From: Clostridia bacterium
GTDB taxonomy: Bacteria; Bacillota; Clostridia; Oscillospirales; Acutalibacteraceae
Direction: 5' to 3'
DNA length: 37,510 nucleotides
Assembly: GCA_030532035.1 (NCBI GenBank)
Contig: JAUNLX010000012.1
Location: 1 to 37,510 of the forward strand
A program made the translations under genes and the position numbers. The notes beneath the pieces were generated by a model. It worked only from the letters and a program-made list of their open reading frames with translations. It was not told where the DNA came from and ran no database searches. Shown here piece after piece: positions 1-7,344 of this stretch. How positions within the stretch are numbered: the first letter of the stretch is position 1; the number at the start of each line of letters is the position of its first letter.

Positions 1-69
1 TATCAGTAAATACGGGAAAATTCTTATCTGGAGCAACATTAGAACTTATAAGAGTGTCGAATGGAGAAA
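1..69 (+). repeat. Adhesin inverted repeat, left copy
   Basis: Matches 36013-36081 on the other strand at 68 of 69 bases; the only difference is base 56 (G here, A there). The first 55 bases are identical. The repeat probably extends left of the window. Both copies encode SVNTGKFLSGATLELIRVSN in the same frame. Confidence 0.95.
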
Positions 70-344
70 TTGTAGAAGAATGGATAAGTGATAGTGGATA
101 TAAAGTATTCCCACAATTAGAAGTAGGGGAAAGATATGTATTACACGAAAGATTTGCACCAGACGGATATATGAAAGCAGAACCTATTGTATTTGTAGTA
201 ACTGGAGAGGGAGCAACAATAATTGAACTTGAAAATGAAATGCAACCGACCTTAGAAACAAAAGCAAGATTTGAAAGTGGATTTAAGTATGAACTTGCAA
301 AAGGAGAAATAACTTTAATAGATAAGGTTATGTATTATCAATAG
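1..344 (+). CDS. Cna-B domain surface protein, 3' fragment (5' end outside window)
   Basis: The reading frame is open from base 3, so the gene begins left of the window. It encodes about 113 residues. The first ~70 look like a Cna-B (SpaA-type) isopeptide domain: an opening LSGATLEL strand, then a late HERFAPDGY motif typical of the last strands. The tail (TKARFESGF...ITLIDKVMYYQ) resembles the start of a VaFE-type repeat, which would normally run on for ~100 residues with an 'L.PG' segment; here a TAG stop follows at once. There is no LPXTG motif or wall anchor. The stop overlaps the 3' end of the convergent xer gene by 17 bases. Bases 1-69 repeat, inverted, in the adhesin gene at the right end. 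I infer a truncated copy or product of rearrangement of a larger cell-wall adhesin. Confidence 0.75.
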   Translation, partial: SVNTGKFLSGATLELIRVSNGEIVEEWISDSGYKVFPQLEVGERYVLHERFAPDGYMKAEPIVFVVTGEGATIIELENEMQPTLETKARFESGFKYELAKGEITLIDKVMYYQ

Positions 345-1320
345 ACATGCTACTCAACGGATTTTTTGATGTAGCATTTTTTATTTGTTCATTTGCCACA
401 TGAGTATATATCTGAGTAGTGGAAACATTTTCATGACCTAAAATTTCTTTGAGAACTAAAACATCAACATCTCCATATTGATACATAAGAGTTGCTGCTG
501 TATGGCGTAATTTATGTACTGAAAAATTATATTCAGATAAACCAGCTCTCTTTAATGCATCATATACAAGCTTTTGAACAGTCTTAGGACTGATACGCTT
601 ACCTCGAGAAGAAATGAAAAGTGCTTTTTCGTCGTCGGTTTTAGGATTTAATGGAGGTTTACGGACAGTTTTATAATTTGAAAGTGCCTCAATACAAGCA
701 TTATTAAGGTATACAGTGCGTTCTTTATTTCCTTTTCCGGTTATTACAAGAGTATTATTATCCCTTATATCGCCCAAGTTAATTGAAACTAACTCCGACA
801 GTCTCATTCCGCAATTTAAAAACAATGTAATAATTGCATAATCTCTAACTGGATTAGAAGATTCAAGTGCTGCCTTTAAGAGTGATTTGCACTGTTCTAA
901 AGTCAAATATTTAGGTAGAGTAACTTTTATTTTAGGAGCTTCTAAATTTTGCATAGGATCATTGTCAATATAATTTTTATTGATATGCAAGAATTTAAAA
1001 AATCCTCTTATTGTAGAAACTTTGCGAGCTCTTGTAGTAGCAGAATTGTTTCTATCATTTTTACAAAAGGACAGAAATGAATATGCGTCAGTTAAAGTAA
1101 CAGACTGTAAAAAAGATTTATCAATATCACTAATATTTATTTTATCAAAATCAGTATCTTTTGGAACAAGAGATCTATTTAATTTTAAAAATCTAAAAAA
1201 CAAAGTAAGGTCAGAAGCATATTCTTCAATAGTTAAACTCGATTTGTTTTTAACAACATCTAAATTAAGCAAAAATTCATTTATAATGGGCGGAAAGTCA
1301 TTTGTATCAATATTCTTCAT
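328..1320 (-). CDS. xer: Xer-family tyrosine recombinase
   Basis: A 330-residue site-specific tyrosine recombinase. The N-terminal SAM-like core-binding domain covers residues ~10-115 and the catalytic domain ~135-315. The whole catalytic set is visible: R173 (GMRLSEL), K196 (TGKGNKER), H269 and R272 (VHKLRHT), H296 (LGHENVS) and Y305 (IYTHV). Size and motifs fit chromosomal XerC/XerD-like enzymes that resolve chromosome dimers, but an invertase or integrase role cannot be excluded by sequence alone. I chose the ATG at 1320 because GGGGAG precedes it by 4 bases; a longer version would place that site inside the coding region. The gene has its own consensus promoter and a large palindrome in its leader. 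It sits directly beside a truncated adhesin gene, which makes a role in local rearrangement worth testing. Confidence 0.88.
   Translation of the reverse strand: MKNIDTNDFPPIINEFLLNLDVVKNKSSLTIEEYASDLTLFFRFLKLNRSLVPKDTDFDKINISDIDKSFLQSVTLTDAYSFLSFCKNDRNNSATTRARKVSTIRGFFKFLHINKNYIDNDPMQNLEAPKIKVTLPKYLTLEQCKSLLKAALESSNPVRDYAIITLFLNCGMRLSELVSINLGDIRDNNTLVITGKGNKERTVYLNNACIEALSNYKTVRKPPLNPKTDDEKALFISSRGKRISPKTVQKLVYDALKRAGLSEYNFSVHKLRHTAATLMYQYGDVDVLVLKEILGHENVSTTQIYTHVANEQIKNATSKNPLSSMSIDNT
346..390 (+). terminator. Hairpin terminator inside the xer 3' end
   Basis: ATGCTAC pairs with GTAGCAT, with an inner TCAA/TTGA pairing and one bulged T, followed by TTTTTTATTT on the + strand. It lies two bases after the stop of the Cna-B fragment and would end transcripts arriving from the left. 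The same bases encode the last residues of Xer on the other strand. There is no T-run on the minus side, so it should act only on + transcripts. Confidence 0.6.
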
Positions 1321-1332
1321 TTTTCTCCCCTT

Positions 1333-1362
1333 AATTATACAAAACATTTATTTTGTATAATT
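1333..1362. repeat. Perfect 12-6-12 palindrome upstream of xer (dif-like geometry)
   Basis: AATTATACAAAA (1333-1344), centre CATTTA (1345-1350), TTTTGTATAATT (1351-1362): two perfect 12-base arms around a 6-base spacer. Xer target sites (dif) have two ~11-base arms around a ~6-base centre, and in streptococci the single-recombinase site difSL lies next to xerS. The palindrome overlaps the last bases of the xer -10 box and lies before the ribosome binding site. It could be a recombination site, an operator for self-repression, or a leader hairpin. It has no T-run suited to termination. Confidence 0.6.
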
Positions 1363-1388
1363 GTATCAATTTATTTTTAACCTGTCAA
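1360..1388 (-). promoter_or_regulatory. Promoter of xer
   Basis: On the minus strand, TTGACA (1388-1383) is followed 17 bases later by TACAAT (1365-1360). The -35 box is a perfect sigma-A match. The -10 box overlaps the outer arm of the palindrome at 1333-1362, so a protein bound there would block initiation. Confidence 0.7.
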
Positions 1389-1390
1389 CT

Positions 1391-1416
1391 ATAAAAAAAG
1401 ACGCCTTTGGCGTCTC
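1391..1416 (-). terminator. Terminator of the radA operon
   Basis: Read on the minus strand: AGACGCC, loop AAA, GGCGTCT, then a run of seven T. It lies 13 bases after the stop of the 167-residue membrane protein, closing the operon that includes radA and separating it from xer. Confidence 0.85.
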
Positions 1417-1428
1417 TCCTACTTTTAA

Positions 1429-1932
1429 TTAAGATTTGTGTTTCATAAAAAATTTTATTATATTTTGCGTTGTTTTATTATCTACTCTATAAAAAGTATT
1501 TTTAAGCGGATGATCTGGATCATAAACTTCAACTTCGCCATTTGATCTAAATGCGTAACAAATTCGTCCATTGTAATTTTTTATAATAACTCTGTTTATT
1601 TTATTACCAGGATATTTTTGTAGAGCTTTTATTCTCGCCTCTTCTGCTGAAGAAATTATTTTTATGATTTCTTTTGTATCTTCTTTATTTAATACCTTTT
1701 TATTATTTGCAGAATTATTCCCATAAGTTAAGGTAACTTCTTCTACATATTCAATATAATCGAGATTTATGTATTCGTTTTTATATGGAATAACTGTGCT
1801 TTTATTGGCAAAATACCAAACTCCAATGATTGTTAAAATAATAACAAATATAATAAATGGAATAATTGCCATTATCATTGGTTTGTTTTGAAGATTAATA
1901 TTATTTTTCATTTTATTATTGGACAGCTTCAT
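1429..1932 (-). CDS. Small membrane-anchored protein of unknown function
   Basis: I do not recognise this 167-residue protein. It has a short polar N-terminus, one transmembrane segment at residues ~18-43 (rich in I, F, V) and an ~120-residue C-terminal domain that should face outside. That domain mixes K, N and T with several Tyr and hydrophobic strands. There is no Cys pair, lipobox or sortase motif. The ATG at 1932 overlaps the radA stop by 17 bases; an internal ATG at 1911 is an alternative, and neither has a strong ribosome binding site, so translational coupling to radA is likely. It is the last gene before the operon terminator. Position alone does not reveal a function. Confidence 0.7.
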   Translation of the reverse strand: MKLSNNKMKNNINLQNKPMIMAIIPFIIFVIILTIIGVWYFANKSTVIPYKNEYINLDYIEYVEEVTLTYGNNSANNKKVLNKEDTKEIIKIISSAEEARIKALQKYPGNKINRVIIKNYNGRICYAFRSNGEVEVYDPDHPLKNTFYRVDNKTTQNIIKFFMKHKS

Positions 1933-3280
1933 GAAATGCCTCTATTAAATTATTTACTCCGACAACTTCAATTTGTTCGTGCAGAGATTTATTTATATCT
2001 TTAAGTGCAACTTTGGGAACAATGCACTTATTAAAACCAAGACGCACAGCTTCTTTAACTCGTGTTTCAATTGCAAAAGAATTTCTGATTTCCCCAGAAA
2101 GCCCAATTTCTCCAAAACAGATGGTGTCGTCTTTAAGTGGTTTTTCTTTGAGAGAAGAAATTAAAGAAAGTGCTAAGCTCAAGTCACATGAAGTTTCTCT
2201 AAGCTTAAATCCCCCTACTACATTAACATAAACGTCCATATTTGAGAAGAAATATCCGCCACTTTTTTCCAGTACCGCTAAAATCATATTTAGACGATTG
2301 TAATCAAAACCGGAACTCATTCTGCGTGGATTACCGAAAGTAGTTTTTGTAACCAAAGCTTGCAGTTCAGCCATTATAGGCCTTGTACCCTCTAACACAC
2401 AGGCAATTGTATTACCAGGCATTCCCTTAGGTCTGCCCTCCATAAGAGTAATAGATGGATTTTTTATTTCTTTTAATCCAGAATCACCCATATCAAAAAC
2501 GCCAATTTCATTTGTTGAGCCATATCTGTTTTTAACTGCTCTAATTATTCTATATGAAGAATTTTTTTCACCTTCAAAATATAAAACCGAATCAACGATA
2601 TGTTCTAAAATCTTAGGTCCTGCAATATTGCCGTCTTTATTTACATGACCGACAATTATTGTAGCTATATTTTCCATTTTTATTTTCTTCATAATAGCAT
2701 TTGTAGATTCTCTAATTTGAGTTACAGAACCACTATAAGAAGAAATTTCAGCAATGTTCATTGTCTGAATTGAATCTATTATTAAAATTTGCGGTTTAAT
2801 ATTATCAATCTGATTTAAGACGCTCTCTAAGTCAGTTTCAGAAAGCAGATATAAATTTTCATTGTCTATGCCTAATCTTTTAGCTCTGAGCTTTATTTGG
2901 TATATACTCTCTTCGCCAGAAACATATAAAATTTTAAGGGAATTTCCAAGTTCTTCACAGATTTGAAGAATGAGAGTTGATTTTCCAATACCTGGATCTC
3001 CAGACAGCAAGATTAAAGAGCCTTTGACGAGACCTCCGCCCAAGACTCTATCGAATTCTTCGATTGAAGTTTTATATCTGATTGATTTGTCAGTTTCGAT
3101 TTCAGCTAATTTATAGGGCTTGTTTTTAGATTTAAGAGTTGACTTTACTTGCTTACTGTCCCCTCTTAAATCTTCAACAAAGGTATTCCAAGACTGACAT
3201 TCTGGACATTTTCCCAACCATTTTGGGCTTTCATATCCACAATTTTCACAGACATAAAAAATCTTATATTTTGATTTCAT
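1916..3280 (-). CDS. radA: DNA repair protein RadA
   Basis: A 454-residue RadA (Sms), a hexameric ATP-dependent DNA translocase that drives branch migration in recombinational repair. The N-terminal zinc finger has C11, C14, C25 and C28. The RecA-like ATPase carries a Walker A, GDPGIGKST, at 94-102, a Walker B ending ILIIDS at ~165-170, and the RadA signature KNRYG at 250-254 (KNRFG in many relatives). The C-terminal ~170 residues are the Lon-protease-like domain. Length is normal for the family. The start overlaps the end of the lipid kinase gene by 17 bases and the stop overlaps the next small membrane gene, so the three form one transcriptional unit ending at the terminator near 1400. Confidence 0.96.
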   Translation of the reverse strand: MKSKYKIFYVCENCGYESPKWLGKCPECQSWNTFVEDLRGDSKQVKSTLKSKNKPYKLAEIETDKSIRYKTSIEEFDRVLGGGLVKGSLILLSGDPGIGKSTLILQICEELGNSLKILYVSGEESIYQIKLRAKRLGIDNENLYLLSETDLESVLNQIDNIKPQILIIDSIQTMNIAEISSYSGSVTQIRESTNAIMKKIKMENIATIIVGHVNKDGNIAGPKILEHIVDSVLYFEGEKNSSYRIIRAVKNRYGSTNEIGVFDMGDSGLKEIKNPSITLMEGRPKGMPGNTIACVLEGTRPIMAELQALVTKTTFGNPRRMSSGFDYNRLNMILAVLEKSGGYFFSNMDVYVNVVGGFKLRETSCDLSLALSLISSLKEKPLKDDTICFGEIGLSGEIRNSFAIETRVKEAVRLGFNKCIVPKVALKDINKSLHEQIEVVGVNNLIEAFHEAVQ

Positions 3281-4223
3281 TGGAAATTTTTCCGCTTTTT
3301 CTGTCTTCTAAATAAGTGCTATTAGACGGAACTACAAAATTTATTGCACTTGGCATTAATTTGAATGTAACTCCACTTGTCTTATATGTTTCGCCGTCAA
3401 CATTAACAAAACCAGGTTTTTTAGGAATAATTTGCATTTCTTTACCCCTATAATAACGACAATTTTCGTTATAAATATGAGTGAAATTTTTCTGCCAATC
3501 AACGAGTAAAAATTTTGCAAGCTGTGGGAAATTCATATTTCCAGATTCAGCTACGACAAAATCTAAAAGACCATCATCGGGAAGTGCAAAAGGTGCTACT
3601 TTGATTCCACTACCGTAAAATCTGGAGTTTGCACAAACTGCAAAAACAATTGGTCCCTCTGAAACAGTTTTTCCATCTATAATTACTTTCATATCATTTT
3701 TCATATATCTAAGAGCTTTGAATCCTCCTAAAACATATGACATATGACCCGAAGCATATTTTTTCATTTCAGCCTGTGCAGAACAAGACTCAGCACAAAA
3801 ACCCATAGAAGCAATATTTATAGATACATCTTTTCCACAGTCAATTAAATCTAATTTAATTGGTGTTCCCTTTATGCTGGCTTCAATATCTAAAAAATCT
3901 TCTTTAGAAGCAAAAATCTTTATAAAATCATTCCCAGAACCAACAGGTACTATAGCAAGTTCGGTATTATCATGCTTATATAATCCGTTTACAGCTTCAT
4001 AGACGCTTCCATCGCCGCCACAAGCATAGAATCTAATTTGTTCATCTGGATGTTCTTTTGCATATTCGTCGCAATAGCGAGTTGAATCTCCAGGTCCTGT
4101 TGTATGATAAACAAAATAATCAATCTTGTTTTTTTCACAAGCTGGGACTATTTTTTCTCTTATAAATTCTTCAGCATTAAAGTTTTTCCCGCAATTCGGG
4201 TTGATTAAGAAAATATGTTTCAT
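3264..4223 (-). CDS. Diacylglycerol/lipid kinase family protein
   Basis: A 319-residue YegS/DgkB-type kinase that would phosphorylate diacylglycerol or a related lipid at the inner membrane face, recycling lipid headgroup carriers. The nucleotide-binding signature GGDGS is at residues 69-73, preceded by the N-terminal INPNCGK strand-loop typical of the family and followed by PVGSGNDF (~95-102). I chose the ATG at 4223 because GAGGTG lies 8 bases upstream; a second ATG at 4238 overlaps the stop of the methyltransferase gene and lacks such a site. The 3' end overlaps radA. The exact lipid substrate cannot be read from sequence; diacylglycerol is the usual one. Confidence 0.88.
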   Translation of the reverse strand: MKHIFLINPNCGKNFNAEEFIREKIVPACEKNKIDYFVYHTTGPGDSTRYCDEYAKEHPDEQIRFYACGGDGSVYEAVNGLYKHDNTELAIVPVGSGNDFIKIFASKEDFLDIEASIKGTPIKLDLIDCGKDVSINIASMGFCAESCSAQAEMKKYASGHMSYVLGGFKALRYMKNDMKVIIDGKTVSEGPIVFAVCANSRFYGSGIKVAPFALPDDGLLDFVVAESGNMNFPQLAKFLLVDWQKNFTHIYNENCRYYRGKEMQIIPKKPGFVNVDGETYKTSGVTFKLMPSAINFVVPSNSTYLEDRKSGKISNEIKI

Positions 4224-4234
4224 TTGATTACACC

Positions 4235-5350
4235 TCATTTATAATAACTGTATAAATTACATTCAATCATGCCATTATACAGTTTTCTTCGCTTATCAGC
4301 TTTTTTGTGAAATTCTTCTTCAAAATTTAAGTCAGAAGTTATTATGTTGTACGACCAACCTCTTTTTGATAAAAATTTTTCACGCATAATGGAATAAATG
4401 CTGGAAAGCTCTGATTTTTCAAGTAAACGCTCTCCATATGGCGGATTAGTGATAAGAGTTCCTCTTTCAGTCAAAGGCTCAAAATCAGCTAAATCCTGAA
4501 TTTTAAAAGTAATTTTACTCTCCACCCCTGCCCTTTTAGCATTTTCTTTGGCAATCTCAATTGCCTGTTTTGAATTATCAAAGGCAAAGGCTCTGAAATC
4601 ATTATCTAAATTTATTTCACTTTTACATTTATCTCTGTAATCTTTAGTAAAATCAGAATTTGAAAAATGGAAATTTTCAAAAGAAAAATTTCTATTTATT
4701 CCTGGAGCAATGTTACAAGCTTTATATACAGCTTCTATTGCAATAGTGCCAGAACCACACATTGGGTCATAGAAAGTATGATAGGGTCTGAGAGAGGAAA
4801 ATTCACAAATTGAAGCGGCTAAAGTTTCTTTTATAGGAGCCAAAACAGAGTCTGTTCTGTATCCCCTTTTATGTAAAGCCGGACCAGTAGTATCTAACAA
4901 AATCAAAAATCTATCTTTTATAACAGAAAATTGTATCTGATATAAATCTCCAGTTTCAGGAAAAACTTCCAAATGATATTTCTTTTTTAAATTTTCAACT
5001 ATGGCTTTCTTTACAATAGATTGAATATCTGAAACGCTGAATAATGTTGAGTTTAACGAATATCCTTTTACGGGAAATTTAGCGTCTTTGGGAAGATATT
5101 CATATATAGGTAAAGCTTTGACTTTTTCAAATAATTCATCAAAAGTAAATGCTTTAAATTCCCCGAGGACGATTAAAACTCTTTCGGCATACCTTGAAGA
5201 TATATTTGCTTGAACCATTGTCTTTTCGTTGCCAGTGAAAAAAACCATTCCATTTTCACATCTTGCGTCTTTGATTCCAATATGAGTAAGATCATTTTTT
5301 ATGATTTTTTCAGTACCTAAAAGACAGGGTATGTTAAATTTCAAATCCAT
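4235..5350 (-). CDS. THUMP-domain class I rRNA methyltransferase (RlmL/YpsC type)
   Basis: A 371-residue SAM-dependent N2-guanine methyltransferase resembling the N-terminal half of E. coli RlmL and B. subtilis YpsC, which modify 23S rRNA. A THUMP RNA-binding domain covers roughly residues 45-155. The UPF0020 methyltransferase domain has the SAM site DPMCGSGT at 195-202 and the catalytic NPPYGERL at 302-309, typical of N-methylation of a base amino group. The KRGYRTD segment before the catalytic domain is also typical. The ATG overlaps the hpf stop (TAATG), so the two ribosome-related genes are probably translationally coupled. The precise rRNA position is inferred from the family. Confidence 0.9.
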   Translation of the reverse strand: MDLKFNIPCLLGTEKIIKNDLTHIGIKDARCENGMVFFTGNEKTMVQANISSRYAERVLIVLGEFKAFTFDELFEKVKALPIYEYLPKDAKFPVKGYSLNSTLFSVSDIQSIVKKAIVENLKKKYHLEVFPETGDLYQIQFSVIKDRFLILLDTTGPALHKRGYRTDSVLAPIKETLAASICEFSSLRPYHTFYDPMCGSGTIAIEAVYKACNIAPGINRNFSFENFHFSNSDFTKDYRDKCKSEINLDNDFRAFAFDNSKQAIEIAKENAKRAGVESKITFKIQDLADFEPLTERGTLITNPPYGERLLEKSELSSIYSIMREKFLSKRGWSYNIITSDLNFEEEFHKKADKRRKLYNGMIECNLYSYYK

Positions 5351-5874
5351 TAAGCTGGCTCAATAAAACCGTATCCACCATTTTTTCTTCTGTATACAAC
5401 AGAAACTTTATCTGTTTCTGAATTTATAAATACATAGAAATGGTGATCTAAAAGATTCATCTGTAAAATAGCTTCTTCAATGCTCTCAGGTTTTAATGAA
5501 ACTTTTTTAGTTCTTATAACATCAAATTGTTGTTCTTCATCATCAGAATATAAATCTGCCTGAATATCAGAAATTGAACCTGTTTTTATTTTCTTTTCCA
5601 GCTTGGTTTTGTTTTTTCTGATTTTTCTAATTATGGTATCCACACAGTCTTCAAAAGCTGCATTCATATCACTTGAAGTACTCTCTGCTCTTAAAACTGT
5701 ATTAGGTGCAATAACAGTGAGTTCAACATCTACTAAATCGTTGTGGGATTTGAGCATTATCTTTGCTTCAGTAGCATTTGGGAAAATTTTATCTATTTTT
5801 TGCAATGCTTTTTCGGCATTTAATTTAAATTTTTCACTTGGATTAACCTTTTTTGCTGTATAAATAATATTCAT
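5350..5874 (-). CDS. hpf: Ribosome hibernation promoting factor, long form
   Basis: A 174-residue long-form HPF, which binds the 30S decoding region and drives 70S dimerisation (100S) in stationary phase. The N-terminal S30AE domain is at residues ~1-100 (opening MNIIYTAKKVNPSEK, lysine-rich helix near 85-97). After a linker of acidic residues, the C-terminal dimerisation domain at ~122-174 has the family pattern PESIEEAILQMNLLDHHFYVF and ends in YRRKNGGYGFIEP. The ATG is preceded by AAGGAGG. A promoter-like TGTTATAAT lies ~60 bases upstream, so the gene probably starts its own transcript that continues into the methyltransferase gene. Confidence 0.96.
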   Translation of the reverse strand: MNIIYTAKKVNPSEKFKLNAEKALQKIDKIFPNATEAKIMLKSHNDLVDVELTVIAPNTVLRAESTSSDMNAAFEDCVDTIIRKIRKNKTKLEKKIKTGSISDIQADLYSDDEEQQFDVIRTKKVSLKPESIEEAILQMNLLDHHFYVFINSETDKVSVVYRRKNGGYGFIEPA

Positions 5875-5933
5875 TTTTGCCTCCTTGTATAAAATATATA
5901 TAAGTGTACCTAAATGTGTTTAGATTATATTAA

Positions 5934-5942
5934 ATTATAACA
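5934..5942 (-). promoter_or_regulatory. Extended -10 element upstream of hpf
   Basis: The minus strand reads TGTTATAAT, an extended -10 box, about 60 bases before the hpf start. No good -35 box is seen at the matching distance, so this is a moderate call. Confidence 0.4.
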
Positions 5943-5956
5943 TATAGTCAGTTAAA

Positions 5957-6799
5957 TTAAAGTAAAATTCCTGCATGTCTTGTGGCATGACAACCAATAT
6001 TGACGGCTACAGGAAGTCCAGCAATATGGGTTGGGAATTTTTCAATATTAACAGCTATTGCAGTTGTTTTGCCTCCAAAACCGCTGGGACCTATGTTGAG
6101 TGCATTTACATTATTTAGTATATCTTTTTCCGCTTTGGCATATCTTTTGTCTTCATTTCTTATATTTATATTTCGGCACAGAGCTTTTTTTGCCAAAAAA
6201 GCAGAGTATTCAAAATTACCACCGATTCCAATTCCAATAACCATTGGTGGACAAGCTGAAGCGCCAGCAAGTTTTACAGTTTCAACGACAAAATCTGATA
6301 TATCATCTATTGTTGCTGACGGATTAAACATTTTTATACGGCTTTTGTTTTCACTGCCCATTCCCTTGGGACAAACTAAAATTTCAAGATTCTCGCCCTT
6401 AGTTAAAGTTGTATGTATTATTGCGGGCGTGTTAGTGTTTGTATTTTTTCTAAAAAGAGGATCTTCAACAACCGAAAGGCGCAAAGGATTTTTTGTATAT
6501 GCTCTTTCTACTCCTCTTTGTATAGCTTCATACAGATCTCCGTCTATTATATGAATATCCTGTCCAATTGACAGAAAGACAACAACCATTCCCGTATCCT
6601 GACAAACTGGAATAAATTTGTTTTCTGCAGACTCATAATTTCCCTTTAATTTTGAAAGTATGAACTGTGCATATTCACTTTCTTCATTATATGAAGCTTC
6701 GTTTAATTTTTCTTTTATATCATCAGGCAGAAAAATATTAGCTTTCAAAGAAAGCTCATAGACAACAGATTCAATTTTTTTACAACTGATTGTTTTCAT
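5957..6799 (-). CDS. fumA: Class I fumarate hydratase, alpha subunit
   Basis: A 280-residue protein matching the alpha subunit of two-subunit, iron-sulfur class I fumarases (also tartrate dehydratase TtdA), which hydrate fumarate to malate. Candidate cluster cysteines are C66 (PVCQDTG), C183 (SACPPM) and C270 (NIGCHATRH). The motifs CPKGMGSENKS, GIGIGGNFEYSA and GPSGFGGKTTA are characteristic. The beta subunit is usually the next gene but is not present here or anywhere in the window; the gene stands alone between the yabR terminator and hpf. Either the beta subunit is encoded elsewhere or the complex is incomplete. Tartrate dehydratase or another hydro-lyase remains possible. Confidence 0.88.
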   Translation of the reverse strand: MKTISCKKIESVVYELSLKANIFLPDDIKEKLNEASYNEESEYAQFILSKLKGNYESAENKFIPVCQDTGMVVVFLSIGQDIHIIDGDLYEAIQRGVERAYTKNPLRLSVVEDPLFRKNTNTNTPAIIHTTLTKGENLEILVCPKGMGSENKSRIKMFNPSATIDDISDFVVETVKLAGASACPPMVIGIGIGGNFEYSAFLAKKALCRNINIRNEDKRYAKAEKDILNNVNALNIGPSGFGGKTTAIAVNIEKFPTHIAGLPVAVNIGCHATRHAGILL

Positions 6800-6841
6800 A
6801 AATTAATAAAAATAAATTTTTAATTATATAATTGAGAATAT

Positions 6842-6873
6842 AAAAACGCAGAGCCAAAGCTCCGCGGTTTTTT
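6842..6873 (-). terminator. Terminator after yabR
   Basis: Read on the minus strand: CGCGGAGC, loop TTTG, GCTCTGCG (one G-U pair), then TTTTTATATT. The stem begins directly after the yabR stop codon. The other strand also shows a T-run after the stem, but no + strand gene ends here. Confidence 0.8.
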
Positions 6874-7324
6874 ACTTGCGTCTTCCTGAAGAACGCTTTG
6901 AATATCCGCCCTGCTTTGTTTCGTTGGCTCTTTTAAGCTGAGCGATTTTTTCTTCGCTTACTTGCTTAAATTTAGACATCATCTCTTCAAATGAAAGATC
7001 TTCGCTTTTTTTTGCCCTCTGACCTTGCCAAACATTTGGCTTAGGTTTATTCTTCTTTTTCTTTTCTTTTTCGTTTTCGATTTCTTCTTTAGTCATCGCC
7101 TGTTTTATAGAAAGTGCAACCTTGCCTTTCTCATCAACTCCGATAACCTTTACCTTAACTTCGTCACCAACAGCAATAAAATCAGATATTTCTTTTACAA
7201 ATGAAGACGCAATTTCAGAAATGTGTACCATTCCAGATTCTTTGTCAGGTAAATCAACAAAAGCTCCAAAATTGGTGATTCCTGTAACTGTTCCATTCAA
7301 AATATCTCCGACATTTAAGGGCAT
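6872..7324 (-). CDS. yabR: S1 RNA-binding domain protein (YabR type)
   Basis: A 150-residue protein with one S1 domain at residues ~1-75 (GDILNGTVTGITNFGAFVDL, GMVHISEIA, KVKVIGVDEKGKVALSIKQA), followed by a charged tail rich in K, R and E. B. subtilis YabR, and its relative general stress protein 13, have this form and are thought to bind RNA or the ribosome. The gene order (rqcP, divIC, then this gene) is the same as in B. subtilis. AGGAGG lies 11 bases before the ATG. The basic C-terminus ending KRSSGRRK is typical. The molecular role is poorly defined even in well studied species. Confidence 0.85.
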   Translation of the reverse strand: MPLNVGDILNGTVTGITNFGAFVDLPDKESGMVHISEIASSFVKEISDFIAVGDEVKVKVIGVDEKGKVALSIKQAMTKEEIENEKEKKKKNKPKPNVWQGQRAKKSEDLSFEEMMSKFKQVSEEKIAQLKRANETKQGGYSKRSSGRRK

Positions 7325-7344
7325 ATAAAACTCTTTCCTCCTGT

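Noticed and set aside
328..1320. Phage or ICE integrase marking an integrated element
   Set aside because: No att repeats, tRNA target, excisionase, or phage/conjugation genes nearby; the downstream genes are all housekeeping. A chromosomal Xer is more likely.
980..1360. Open frame on the + strand opposite xer
   Set aside because: Lies wholly antisense to a gene with all catalytic residues; low-complexity F/L/S-rich product and no ribosome binding site.
6000..6554. 184-codon open frame opposite fumA
   Set aside because: Antisense to a clear enzyme gene; the product looks like a reverse-frame artefact with no domain or start signal.
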